A stretch of 13,280 nt of DNA, from positions 1 to 13,280 of the forward strand of contig CAYUWM010000045.1 in assembly GCA_964448395.1 (NCBI GenBank), read 5' to 3'. Position 1 is the stretch's first letter. Each line of letters starts with the position of its first letter. This DNA is from CAYUWM01 sp964448395. GTDB taxonomy: Bacteria; Chloroflexota; Dehalococcoidia; E44-bin15. Positions 6,790 to 13,280 of this stretch are shown in pieces. The notes beneath the pieces are model-generated. The model was given only the letters and a program-made list of their open reading frames with translations, did no database searches and was not told the DNA's origin. The position numbers were made by a program, and so were the translations under genes.

Positions 6790-6890
6790 CAAGGGATGGG
6801 CAGGATTCAAGGATAAACGCAATCATGGCTCTGCCTCGTTCTTGATGAACCGCTCACCTCTGAATAAGAGGACAACTGCCCATCCCCGCC
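6790..6890 (+). ncRNA. putative small structured RNA, family unknown
   Basis: Just downstream of a strong extended -10 promoter, GGGATGGGCAG (6793-6803) is perfectly complementary to CTGCCCATCCC (6876-6886). This gives an 11-bp stem closing about 72 internal bases. Inside it are two small hairpins: GTTC/GAAC with loop TTGAT, and CCTCT/AGAGG with loop GAATA. A second CTGCC at 6831-6835 could compete for the GGCAG of the 5' arm. I do not recognise 6S, tmRNA, SRP, T-box or a known riboswitch in this part, and the next plus-strand gene (leuS) has its own promoter. The 3' end is uncertain; no T-rich terminator follows, so the transcript may extend toward 7022. A weak 83-codon frame across it has no coding character. 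Confidence 0.5.
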
Positions 6891-6934
6891 CCTTCCCTCT
6901 TGAACGGTTTCTGTTTTACCATTTTAACCCACGG

Positions 6935-7022
6935 TTGGCTCCCATCTGGCAACGGTCCACAGCCGGGTCTCGCATATCGAAAGACAGGTCGGATGGATTG
7001 CAGGCCAAGGCGGGGTAGCCAA
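6935..7022. other. long irregular hairpin with an SRP-RNA-like sequence at its tip
   Basis: TTGGCT (6935-6940) pairs with AGCCAA (7017-7022). Further in, CCC (6941-6943) pairs with GGG (7013-7015), GGC with GCC (7004-7006), and CGGTCCA (6953-6959) with TGGATTG (6994-7000, two G-T pairs). An inner hairpin with loop CATAT sits at the tip. Together these make an 88-base rod. It may be a second domain of the RNA starting near 6790, or part of the tRNA 3' trailer on the other strand. On the plus strand, 6985-7011 resembles the conserved apical motif of SRP RNA, but the GGAA tetraloop and the flanking SRP pairing are missing. Confidence 0.35.
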
Positions 7023-7050
7023 TAAGCAGCTAGAGATGCAGGGATATCAG

Positions 7051-7125
7051 TGGTGGGCCCGGTAGGGATCGAACCTACGACCAATCGGTTATGAGCCGAG
7101 TGCTCTGCCGCTGAGCTACGGGCCC
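7051..7125 (-). tRNA. tRNA with CAT anticodon (elongator Met, or Ile2 if lysidine-modified)
   Basis: On the minus strand a complete cloverleaf is present. The acceptor stem is GGGCCCG/CGGGCCC, the D-stem GCTC/GAGC, the anticodon loop CTCATAA (anticodon CAT), and the T arm GTAGG-TTCGATC-CCTAC; the 3' CCA is encoded. Pair 1-72 is G-C, so this is not the initiator, which has a mismatch there. The outermost anticodon-stem pair (27-43) is C-T, a mismatch; the other four pairs are normal. Elongator Met is the simpler reading. A good promoter lies just upstream, leaving a 5' leader of only about 5 nt for RNase P to remove. Confidence 0.96.
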
Positions 7126-7136
7126 GGAGCAACAGT

Positions 7137-7165
7137 AGTCTACAAAAATACGTGGAATTAGTCAA
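7137..7165 (-). promoter_or_regulatory. promoter of the tRNA gene
   Basis: On the minus strand TTGACT (7160-7165), a 17-base spacer and TAGACT (7137-7142) place the start near 7130, just before the mature tRNA 5' end. Confidence 0.6.
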
Positions 7166-7176
7166 GCTGCGGGTCT

Positions 7177-7204
7177 TTGTTTTTTCGCCTCGTTATCTTA
7201 TAAT
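7177..7204 (+). promoter_or_regulatory. promoter of leuS
   Basis: TTGTTT (7177-7182), a 16-base spacer and a perfect TATAAT (7199-7204) point to a start near 7211, about 17 bases before the leuS ATG. It is divergent from the tRNA promoter, and the two -35 boxes lie about 11 bases apart. There is no room for a T-box leader, although such leaders control aminoacyl-tRNA synthetase genes in some Gram-positive bacteria. Confidence 0.55.
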
Positions 7205-7227
7205 CTATAGTCGAGTAAACAGGAGAT

Positions 7228-9827
7228 ATGCAGCAGAAGACTGAGTCCAGGTATCAACCCCGGGAGATAGAGCCCAAGTGGCAGCAGCGGTGGGCCGATG
7301 ATCGCCTTTACGAGGTCGGTGAGGACGACCCGCGGCCCAAGTGGTACGCGCTCACCATGTTCCCCTACACATCGGGGGACCTCCACGTGGGGCACTGGTA
7401 TGCCATGGCCCCCTCCGATGTTCACGCCCGCTTCAAGCGGATGAAGGGCTATAACGTGCTCCACCCCATGGGCTTCGATGCATTCGGCCTGCCCGCGGAG
7501 AACGCCGCCATCAAGCGCGGCATCCACCCCTTCAGGTGGACCATGGACAACGTGGAGCGGATGCGGGAGCAGCTCAAGCGTATGGGCTCCACGTATGACT
7601 GGAGGCGGGAGGTGATCACCTGCCTGCCCCAGTATTATCGGTGGACGCAGTGGTTTTTCCTCAAGCTGTATGATGGGGGGCTGGCCTACCGTGCCAAGGC
7701 GCCGGTGAACTGGTGCCCGCAGTGTCAGACGGTGCTGGCCAACGAGCAGGTGGTGGGCGAAGGCTTATGCGAGCGATGCGATTCGCCTGTCGCGCGGCAG
7801 GACCTGGAGCAGTGGTTTTTCCGCATCACCAGGTATGCCGATGAGCTGCTCGACTTCAGCCGGCTGCAGTGGCCGGAGCGGATAGCGACAATGCAGCGGA
7901 ACTGGATCGGCAGGAGCGAGGGGGTGGAGATAATCTTCGACCTGGAGGACGGCGGGGAGTTCCGCGTGTTCACCACCCGGCCGGACACCACCTACGGTGT
8001 CACCTTCGTGGTGCTGGCGCCGGAGCACCCGCTGGTGGAGCGTCTCGCCACGCCCGAGCACAGGGAGGAGGTGGAGCGGTACGTGGAGCGGGCGCGGCGG
8101 CAGTCGGATATCGAGCGCACCTCCACCGAGCGGGAGAAGACCGGCGTGTTCACCGGCTCGTATGTCGTAAACAGGTTAAACGGGGAGCGGGTGCCCATCT
8201 GGATCGCCGACTACGTGCTGCTGAGCTACGGCACCGGCGCGGTGATGGCGGTCCCGGCCCACGACGAGCGCGACTTCGAGTTCGCTAAAAAGTTCGATAT
8301 ACCGATAAAGGTGGTCATCGCGCCGCCGGGATGGTCTGGGGAGGAGCTGACCGAGGCCTATACCGAGGCGGGCACCATGGTCAACTCGGACCGCTTCGGC
8401 GGCATGCCCAGCGGGCAGGGGATCGAGGCGATAGCCGATTTCATGGAGCAGCAGGGCTACGGCAGGAGGCAGGTGAGCTACCGCCTGCGAGACTGGCTCA
8501 TCTCCCGCCAGCGCTACTGGGGCGCCCCCATACCCATGGTTTACTGCGATAAGTGCGGCCTGGTGCCGGTGCCGGAGAAAGACCTGCCGGTGCTGCTGCC
8601 GGAGGACGCCGAGTTCCGCCCTACCGGAGAGTCGCCGCTGAAGTACTGCGAATCTTTCGTTAACACCACGTGCCCCGCCTGCGGCGCCGCGGCGCGGCGG
8701 GAGACGGACACCATGGACACCTTCGTGTGCTCCTCGTGGTACTTCCTGCGCTACTGCAGCGCGGGCTACGGGAACGGCCCCGCCGACCCGGACAAGATGA
8801 GATACTGGCTGCCGGTGGACCAGTACACCGGCGGTGCCGAGCACGCCACCATGCACCTGCTGTACGCCCGCTTTTTCGTGAAGGCCATCCGCGATCTGGG
8901 CGTGGTGGATTTCGACGAGCCGTTCACCCGGCTGTTCAACCAGGGGATAATCGTCACCGAGGGGCAGAAGATGAGCAAGTCCAAGGGCCGTGTCATCACC
9001 CCCGACGACTACGTCTCCAAGATAGGCGCCGACGCGGTACGGGTGTACCTGATGTTCATCGGGCCGTGGGAGCAGGGGGGAGAGTGGGACGACCGCGGGA
9101 TAAACGGCATCTCCCGCTGGCTGAACCGTGTTTGGGCCCTGGTGCTCGACGGTTACCAGCCATCGAGCGAAGATGCGTCCGTGACCAAGGAGCTGAGGCA
9201 TATCACCCACAAAACAATCAAGAAGGTCAGCGAAGACATGGAGAGGTTCCATTTCAATACCATGATCGCGGCGTTGATGGAGTTCACCAACTACCTGGGC
9301 AAGGTACGGGAGGAGGGAACCGCCGCTGCGGACGCCTTCAGGGAAGCCGTCGACGCGCTGATGCTGATGCTGGCGCCCAGCACGCCTCACCTGGCCGAGG
9401 AGCTATGGGACAGGACCGGCCATGCATACAGCATCCATTCGCAGGCCTTTCCCGAATGGGNNNNNNNNNNNNNNNNNNNNNNNNNNNNNNNNNNNNNNNN
9501 NNNNNNNNNNNNNNNNNNNNNNNNNNNNNNNNNNNNNNNNNNNNNNNNNNNNNNNNNNNNTGGGACAGGACCGGCCATGCATACAGCATCCATTCGCAGG
9601 CCTTTCCCGAATGGGATGAGGCCCTCGCCGCCGAGGAGCAGTTCACCCTGGTGATACAGGTGAACGGCAAGGTCAGGGACAAGGTCGAGGTGCCGGTGAC
9701 CATATCGGAGGACGAGGCGCGGGAGCTGGCGCTGGGGCGGGAAAAGATCAGGGCTTACCTCAACGATAAGAAGGTAAACAAGGTGATATATATACCGCGT
9801 CGGCTGGTGAATATTGTAATGGCTTGA
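7228..9827 (+). CDS. leuS: leucyl-tRNA synthetase, interrupted by an assembly gap
   Basis: This class I synthetase charges tRNA-Leu with leucine. Visible are the HIGH-type motif H53-VGH56 (SGDLHVGHWYAM), a zinc-binding C163/C166/C181/C184 cluster, and the CP1 editing domain (TTRPDTTYG from residue 249; GTGAVMAVPAHDERDF). The insertion with DTMDTFVCSSWYFLRY and K581-MSKS585 follow. A typical C-terminal domain (QVNGKVRDKVEVPVTISEDEA) resumes after the gap. The frame is open from 7228 to 9460 and again in another phase up to the TGA at 9825-9827. The 100 Ns are flanked by identical 55-base copies. Removing one copy and the Ns (155 bases) leaves 2445 bases, 815 codons in one frame. The protein is then 814 residues, normal for bacterial LeuRS, so this is not a pseudogene. 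AGGAG sits unusually close (2 bases) to the ATG, but no better start exists. Confidence 0.96.
9406..9460 (+). repeat. left copy of 55-bp duplication flanking the gap
   Basis: These 55 bases are identical to 9561-9615 across the N run and encode the same leuS segment (WDRTGHAYSIHSQAFPEW). This is most simply the same locus at two overlapping contig ends. Confidence 0.95.
9461..9560. other. assembly gap (100 Ns), probably false
   Basis: Exactly 100 Ns mark a placeholder join of unknown length. Because the flanks are the same 55 bases and collapsing them restores leuS in frame, no sequence is likely to be missing. Confidence 0.97.
9561..9615 (+). repeat. right copy of 55-bp duplication flanking the gap
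   Basis: Identical to 9406-9460. After it, leuS continues with DEALAAEEQFTLVIQVNG and the C-terminal domain. Confidence 0.95.
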
Positions 9828-9852
9828 GGTTATCGCTTTTTTAGTGTATACT
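9824..9852 (+). promoter_or_regulatory. probable promoter of dnaN
   Basis: TTGAGG (9824-9829, overlapping the leuS stop) is followed by a 17-base spacer and TATACT (9847-9852). The start would be near 9859, giving a leader of about 20 nt with a GGAGG site before the ATG. Read-through from leuS is also possible because I see no terminator between the genes. Confidence 0.5.
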
Positions 9853-9880
9853 ACATGCTACTTATGAGGAGGGGTGATTC

Positions 9881-11014
9881 ATGAAGCTGTCATGTCTTCA
9901 AGAGAATCTGAGCAAGGGACTGAGCATCGTGGGGCGGGCGGTGGCCACCAGGAGCACGCTGCCCATCACCAATAATGTGCTGCTGGCCACGGAGGACTCG
10001 AAACTCAAGCTGGCGGCCACCAACCTGGAGATCGCCATAAGCTGCTGGATGGATGCCAAGGTAGCCGAGAAGGGCGCCATCACTGTGCCGGCACGGCTGC
10101 TGACCGACTTCGTTAATTCGTTGCCGGAAGATACCATCGATATAGCGCTGTCGCCCAAGACCAAGACCGTGGAGCTCAAGTGCGCCCGCTTCGCCGGGCG
10201 TATCAACGGGGTGGACGCCGACGAGTTCCCTCCCATCCCTTCCATCGGGGACGGGATCACCACCAGCATCGATGTCAATGCCCTTCGTGCGGCCATCGCT
10301 CAGGTGGTGTTCGCCGCCGCCACCGAGGAAACGCGACCGGTGCTCACCGGCATACTGTGCGAGTTCGAGGGCAAGAGCCTGACCATGGTCGCCGCCGACG
10401 GTTTCAGGCTGGCGGTTCACAAGGCGACCGTGGCGCAGCCCATCGCCGAGCGCACCGACGTGATAATCCCGGCGCGCGCCCTCAACGAGGTGCAGCGCCT
10501 CATCGCCGACCAGGAGGAGCCGGTCAAGCTGACCATCAACCCCGGCAAGAGCCAGGTGCTGTTCCGGCTGAAGGATATCGAGATAGTATCGCAGTTGATA
10601 CAGGGAACATTCCCCAACTACAACCAGCTTATCCCCGAGCGCTATACCACCCGCGCCGAGGTGGCCCTCGCCGATTTCACCAAGGCGACGAAGACCGCCT
10701 CTATCTTCGCCCGCGAGGGAAGCGCCATCGTGCGGCTGCTGGTGACCCCCGGCGAGGGGAAGAAGCCGGGCAAGATCGAGCTGTCGGCCCGCGCCGAGGA
10801 GGTGGGGGACAACACCGGCGAGGTGGATGCGGCGGTCGAGGGGGAGGAATCGAAGATCGCCTTCAACAGCAAGTACCTGAGCGATGTGCTCGGCGTGCTG
10901 CATGCGGAGAGGGTCGTGCTGGAGACCAGCAGTCCCTCCAGCCCCGGCGTGCTCCGGCCGGTGGGCGATGACAAGTACATCCACGTGGTGATGCCGATGT
11001 TCGTTCAATGGTGA
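9881..11014 (+). CDS. dnaN: DNA polymerase III beta subunit (sliding clamp)
   Basis: The 377-residue protein forms the ring-shaped dimer that tethers replicative polymerase and other factors to DNA. It has the normal family length and three repeated clamp domains. Recognisable segments are the opening MKLSCLQENLSKGLSIVGRAV, LPITNNVLLAT, VPARLLTDFVNSLPEDTI, the second-domain TRPVLTGILCEF and MVAADGFRLAVHK, QLIQGTFPNYNQLIPE, the third-domain IAFNSKYLSDVL, and the C-terminal YIHVVMPM that lines the partner-binding pocket. The ATG at 9881 has GGAGG 8 bases upstream. It follows leuS by 53 bases, has a probable promoter of its own and ends at a strong terminator. dnaA and recF, the usual neighbours in many bacteria, are absent on both sides. 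Confidence 0.97.
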   Translation: MKLSCLQENLSKGLSIVGRAVATRSTLPITNNVLLATEDSKLKLAATNLEIAISCWMDAKVAEKGAITVPARLLTDFVNSLPEDTIDIALSPKTKTVELKCARFAGRINGVDADEFPPIPSIGDGITTSIDVNALRAAIAQVVFAAATEETRPVLTGILCEFEGKSLTMVAADGFRLAVHKATVAQPIAERTDVIIPARALNEVQRLIADQEEPVKLTINPGKSQVLFRLKDIEIVSQLIQGTFPNYNQLIPERYTTRAEVALADFTKATKTASIFAREGSAIVRLLVTPGEGKKPGKIELSARAEEVGDNTGEVDAAVEGEESKIAFNSKYLSDVLGVLHAERVVLETSSPSSPGVLRPVGDDKYIHVVMPMFVQW

Positions 11015-11038
11015 GCGGCCACCACGCTTGATTTACGG

Positions 11039-11075
11039 AAAGACGCCCGGAGGACAAACCCCAGGGCGTCTTTTT
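11039..11075 (+). terminator. rho-independent terminator after dnaN
   Basis: AAAGACGCCC (11039-11048) pairs perfectly with GGGCGTCTTT over 10 bp, with a 15-base loop, and the stem ends in a run of five or more Ts (11071-11075). It lies 24 bases past the dnaN stop and closes the leuS-dnaN unit. Confidence 0.93.
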
Positions 11076-11251
11076 CAACTAAAAACTTAGAGATAACGTA
11101 TGGTCGTAAGCACAGGACAGAAGGCATCCGGTATAAGCTTGCGTGCAATGTACAATACCCCGATATTTCAGATAGAATGAATGAACATTTCAAAAACTAA
11201 AGCATTCCTTGTTCTTGGCTGATTACATGCGCAGTCAGTGGTAGTGAAGAT

Positions 11252-12568
11252 ATGAGTGATGCACCAGAGGTACAAAAATCACTTGGGTACTGGTCGGTTG
11301 TTTCAATCGGTATTGGAGGTATGGTTGGTGGAGGTATCTTCGCTGTGCTCGGGCTGGCAGTTAGCTTGGCACACGGTGGAGTCCCGATTGCATTTGCTGT
11401 TGGAGGTATTGTGGCTCTGGTTACGGCTTATTCCTATGCCCGGTTATCCATAGCATACCCCAGCCAGGGGGGAACAGTTGAGTTCTTGAATCAGGCTTTT
11501 GGCCTTGGGATATTCACCGGTGGACTAAACGTCCTCCTGTGGTTAAGTTACATCGTCATGCTGTCGCTGTATGCTTACGCCTTCGGCAGCTACGGTTCCA
11601 GTTTCTTCACGGGAACCTCGCAACAGGTTTGGAAACATGTGCTCACCAGTGGCGCAATCATTCTTTTTACAGCGCTGAATATATTAGGTGCAAGAGCAGT
11701 AGGCAAAACTGAAAATTATATCGTCGCACTAAAGGTTGTTATATTATTTGTGTTTCTGGGCGTGGGACTATGGAGTGTTAACACCCATCAATTGGAACCT
11801 TCAACCTGGAGCTCACCGTTGCAACTTATCGCTGGCGGTATGATTATTTTCTTGGCTTATGAAGGTTTTGAACTTATCGCTAACACTGCAGAAAACGTGA
11901 GGAGCCCACGAAGGACTCTACCACGAGCCTTTTTTTCAGCAGTAGCATTCGTTGTTATTCTATATATTCTTGTCTCTTTAGTTACAGTTGGGAACCTTTC
12001 GATTGCGGAGATTGTACGAGCAGAAGACTACGCGCTCGCAGAGGCGGCTAGGCCCTTTTTAGGGAACGCAGGTTTCATTATGATAGCTATCGCAGCTCTG
12101 TTATCAACAGGTTCCGCCATTAATGCCACACTCTACGGAGCGGCCCGCATCAGCTATGTTATAGCCAAAGACGGTGAACTACCAGAGGAATTAGATCGCA
12201 AGATCTGGAAACGTCCGATTGAAGGATTACTTATCACTTCCGGTCTAACACTTCTACTTGCAAACTTATTAGACCTATCTGGAATAGTAATAATGGGCAG
12301 TGCCGGTTTCCTGTTAATATTTGCTGCGGTGAATGCTTCCAATGTGCGTCTTTCATCGATCACTAAATCAAAAAGGTGGGTGTCTTTTTTGGGTACTATC
12401 ATCTGTATAGGTGCTCTTGCAGCACTGATATGGCAAAGAGCGACCACTTCACCTAATGAGATATGGATTCTTGTGGCCATGGTGGGGCTAGCATTTCTTA
12501 TTGAAACAATCTACCGCAAGTCTACAGGAAGAACGTTGAGAACGTTTTGTAAGGGGCCGGTGTGTTAG
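11252..12568 (+). CDS. APC-superfamily amino acid / polyamine / organocation permease
   Basis: The 438-residue protein is an inner-membrane transporter with about 12 hydrophobic segments, judged by eye at roughly 13-40, 43-63, 85-113, 127-146, 155-175, 190-210, 227-247, 270-295, 325-341, 344-362, 376-395 and 404-421. The first helix has the unwound glycine-rich substrate-binding motif of the family (GIGGMVGGGIFAVLG). Segment 6 and its loop carry the signature EGFELIANTAENVRSPRRTLPRA. Members usually import amino acids by proton symport or exchange; the substrate is not predictable here. The ATG at 11252 has only a weak GAAG-like site close upstream, so the start is moderately certain. The DNA is clearly AT-richer than dnaN, suggesting separate acquisition. 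A CBS-domain gene follows 163 bases later in the same direction. Confidence 0.9.
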   Translation: MSDAPEVQKSLGYWSVVSIGIGGMVGGGIFAVLGLAVSLAHGGVPIAFAVGGIVALVTAYSYARLSIAYPSQGGTVEFLNQAFGLGIFTGGLNVLLWLSYIVMLSLYAYAFGSYGSSFFTGTSQQVWKHVLTSGAIILFTALNILGARAVGKTENYIVALKVVILFVFLGVGLWSVNTHQLEPSTWSSPLQLIAGGMIIFLAYEGFELIANTAENVRSPRRTLPRAFFSAVAFVVILYILVSLVTVGNLSIAEIVRAEDYALAEAARPFLGNAGFIMIAIAALLSTGSAINATLYGAARISYVIAKDGELPEELDRKIWKRPIEGLLITSGLTLLLANLLDLSGIVIMGSAGFLLIFAAVNASNVRLSSITKSKRWVSFLGTIICIGALAALIWQRATTSPNEIWILVAMVGLAFLIETIYRKSTGRTLRTFCKGPVC

Positions 12569-12653
12569 CCTGATGTCAAGATTTATTTCGACCTTGTCAA
12601 GCCTAGCCATTTATTGATCAAAACCCCTTGCAATAGCTTCTGCCTACTTGATG

Positions 12654-12682
12654 TTGTAAATTACCATCTTCTCTAGTATAGT
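12654..12682 (+). promoter_or_regulatory. probable promoter of the CBS-domain gene
   Basis: TTGTAA (12654-12659), a 17-base spacer and TATAGT (12677-12682) put the start near 12689, about 43 bases before the ATG. It lies in the 163-base gap after the permease, so the CBS gene can be expressed alone. Confidence 0.5.
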
Positions 12683-12731
12683 GTTCTGGTCGATTAACTC
12701 TGTAAATGTTGTTGTGGGATGGAGAACTAAT

Positions 12732-13178
12732 ATGAGTAAATTGGTCAAAGAATTAATGACAAAGAAATTCGTAGCAGTTCATGAGATAGACTCGATATTT
12801 GAAACAGTAGGCAAGATAGCCAAGAGCAAAGAAACCACGCTTGCCTGTGTTGTAGATGCTGATGGCAAACTCAGAGGCATATTAACGCCTAAGGAAGTAC
12901 TGAAATCGGTAGAGGTCTGCGAGTACGGGAAGACTGGCCATTCATTCTTCTCCGGGATGGAAACACTGCGCATGATGAGCGCGGGAGAAGTCGGCGATAT
13001 CATGGGTTCTCCAGCTAGTGTAAAGCCGGATGATGAAATACAAAAGGCGATAGATATTATGATTGATCGCGGCTTCTACGAGGTCCCGGTTGTAGATAAA
13101 AAGGGGAGAGTCATAGGCGCGGTCAACTATCTACATATCATAGCTGGTTCTGTAGATCATTGTAGCTCGCTTCAATAG
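12732..13178 (+). CDS. two-CBS-domain protein
   Basis: The 148-residue protein is a pair of CBS motifs with no other domain. CBS1 spans about residues 3-60 (VKELMTKKFVAVHEIDSI, VVDADGKLRGILTPKEVLKS). CBS2 spans about 86-145 (VGDIMGSPASVKPDDEIQKA, MIDRGFYEVPVVDKKGRVIG). Such pairs bind adenosine nucleotides or S-adenosylmethionine and act as energy or ligand sensors for partner proteins. The ATG at 12732 is chosen because GGAG lies 7 bases upstream. A longer frame from a GTG at 12681 would begin inside the proposed -10 box. The upstream permease is a possible partner, since CBS pairs regulate some transporters, but that is inference from position only. Confidence 0.88.
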   Translation: MSKLVKELMTKKFVAVHEIDSIFETVGKIAKSKETTLACVVDADGKLRGILTPKEVLKSVEVCEYGKTGHSFFSGMETLRMMSAGEVGDIMGSPASVKPDDEIQKAIDIMIDRGFYEVPVVDKKGRVIGAVNYLHIIAGSVDHCSSLQ

Positions 13179-13280
13179 TCGGTGAATGGTTGTAGGTTGA
13201 AACTATTACGCTACTCTCCGGCATGATATATAATACTTCTTCACCAGACGGCCACTCGTAAGTACAATGCAGAAGACATC

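Noticed and set aside
6767..7018. Plus-strand 83-codon frame
   Set aside because: Its start lies within the -35/-10 promoter region, there is no ribosome binding site, and the composition is not protein-like. The region looks like RNA structure.
6854..7165. Minus-strand 103-codon frame containing ARSSAAEHSAHNRLVVGSIP
   Set aside because: That peptide is the well-known spurious translation of a tRNA gene; the frame runs straight through the tRNA at 7051-7125.
6934..7226. T-box or riboswitch leader controlling leuS
   Set aside because: The leuS promoter at 7177-7204 leaves a leader of about 17 nt, a divergent tRNA gene intervenes, and I found no T-box core sequence.
8176..9390. Minus-strand 404-codon frame inside leuS
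   Set aside because: Same GC-driven antisense effect; leuS on the plus strand is fully supported by its motifs.
9406..9615. Genuine tandem duplication or frameshifted pseudogene in leuS
   Set aside because: The duplicate exactly borders a 100-N placeholder, and collapsing it restores a full-length enzyme. An assembly artefact is simpler.
9890..11008. Minus-strand 372-codon frame covering nearly all of dnaN
   Set aside because: It is a shadow caused by GC-rich third positions in dnaN. Its His/Leu/Gly/Ala-rich composition matches no family.
11446..11454. DnaA-box-like TTATCCATA
   Set aside because: It is a single imperfect copy inside the permease coding sequence, with no cluster and no AT-rich unwinding element.
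1..13280. CRISPR array
   Set aside because: No regularly spaced direct repeats are present. The only exact long repeat I noticed is the 55-base pair around the gap.

Overview
The window looks like an ordinary bacterial chromosome segment with several accessory genes. My best guess, from general resemblance only, is a Dehalococcoidia-like member of the Chloroflexota. The signs are a GC-rich core, dnaN beside leuS rather than dnaA, and a CdsZ-like / RNase H cluster. The sequence alone does not prove this. A 100-N run inside leuS shows that this is a scaffolded draft or metagenome assembly.

Every protein and stable-RNA gene recognised to the left of about 7130 is on the minus strand, and every one to the right of 7177 is on the plus strand. 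Reading leftward from the tRNA, the minus-strand genes are:
- a tRNA with a CAT anticodon
- an aldo/keto reductase
- a single-domain response regulator followed by a TrmH/SpoU-type RNA 2'-O-methyltransferase
- a tight three-gene operon (CdsZ-like coiled-coil zinc-ribbon protein, serine-recombinase-like protein, RNase HI-family protein) with a near-consensus promoter
- an orphan Mrr-type restriction endonuclease in AT-richer DNA
- the RNase P RNA gene (rnpB)
- the first codons of a further gene at the left edge.
The rightward genes are leuS, dnaN with its own terminator, and an AT-richer pair made of an APC-family permease and a two-CBS-domain protein. The last 102 bases hold nothing I can call.

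The 428-base stretch 6623-7050, between the reductase and the tRNA, has no credible protein gene. It does carry a strong plus-strand promoter (extended -10), an 11-bp perfect closing stem around a roughly 90-nt element, and a second long irregular hairpin. It probably encodes a small structured RNA that I cannot assign to a family.

The most unusual feature is the serine-recombinase-like protein. Its fold and DNA-binding parts look intact, but the catalytic serine and three catalytic arginines are all replaced. It sits translationally locked between a zinc-ribbon gene and an RNase H gene that are neighbours in other bacteria. This suggests a domesticated, non-recombining protein with a role linked to nucleic-acid maintenance. 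The leuS gap appears to be an assembly artefact: the same 55 bases flank the Ns, and merging the copies restores one intact 814-residue reading frame.
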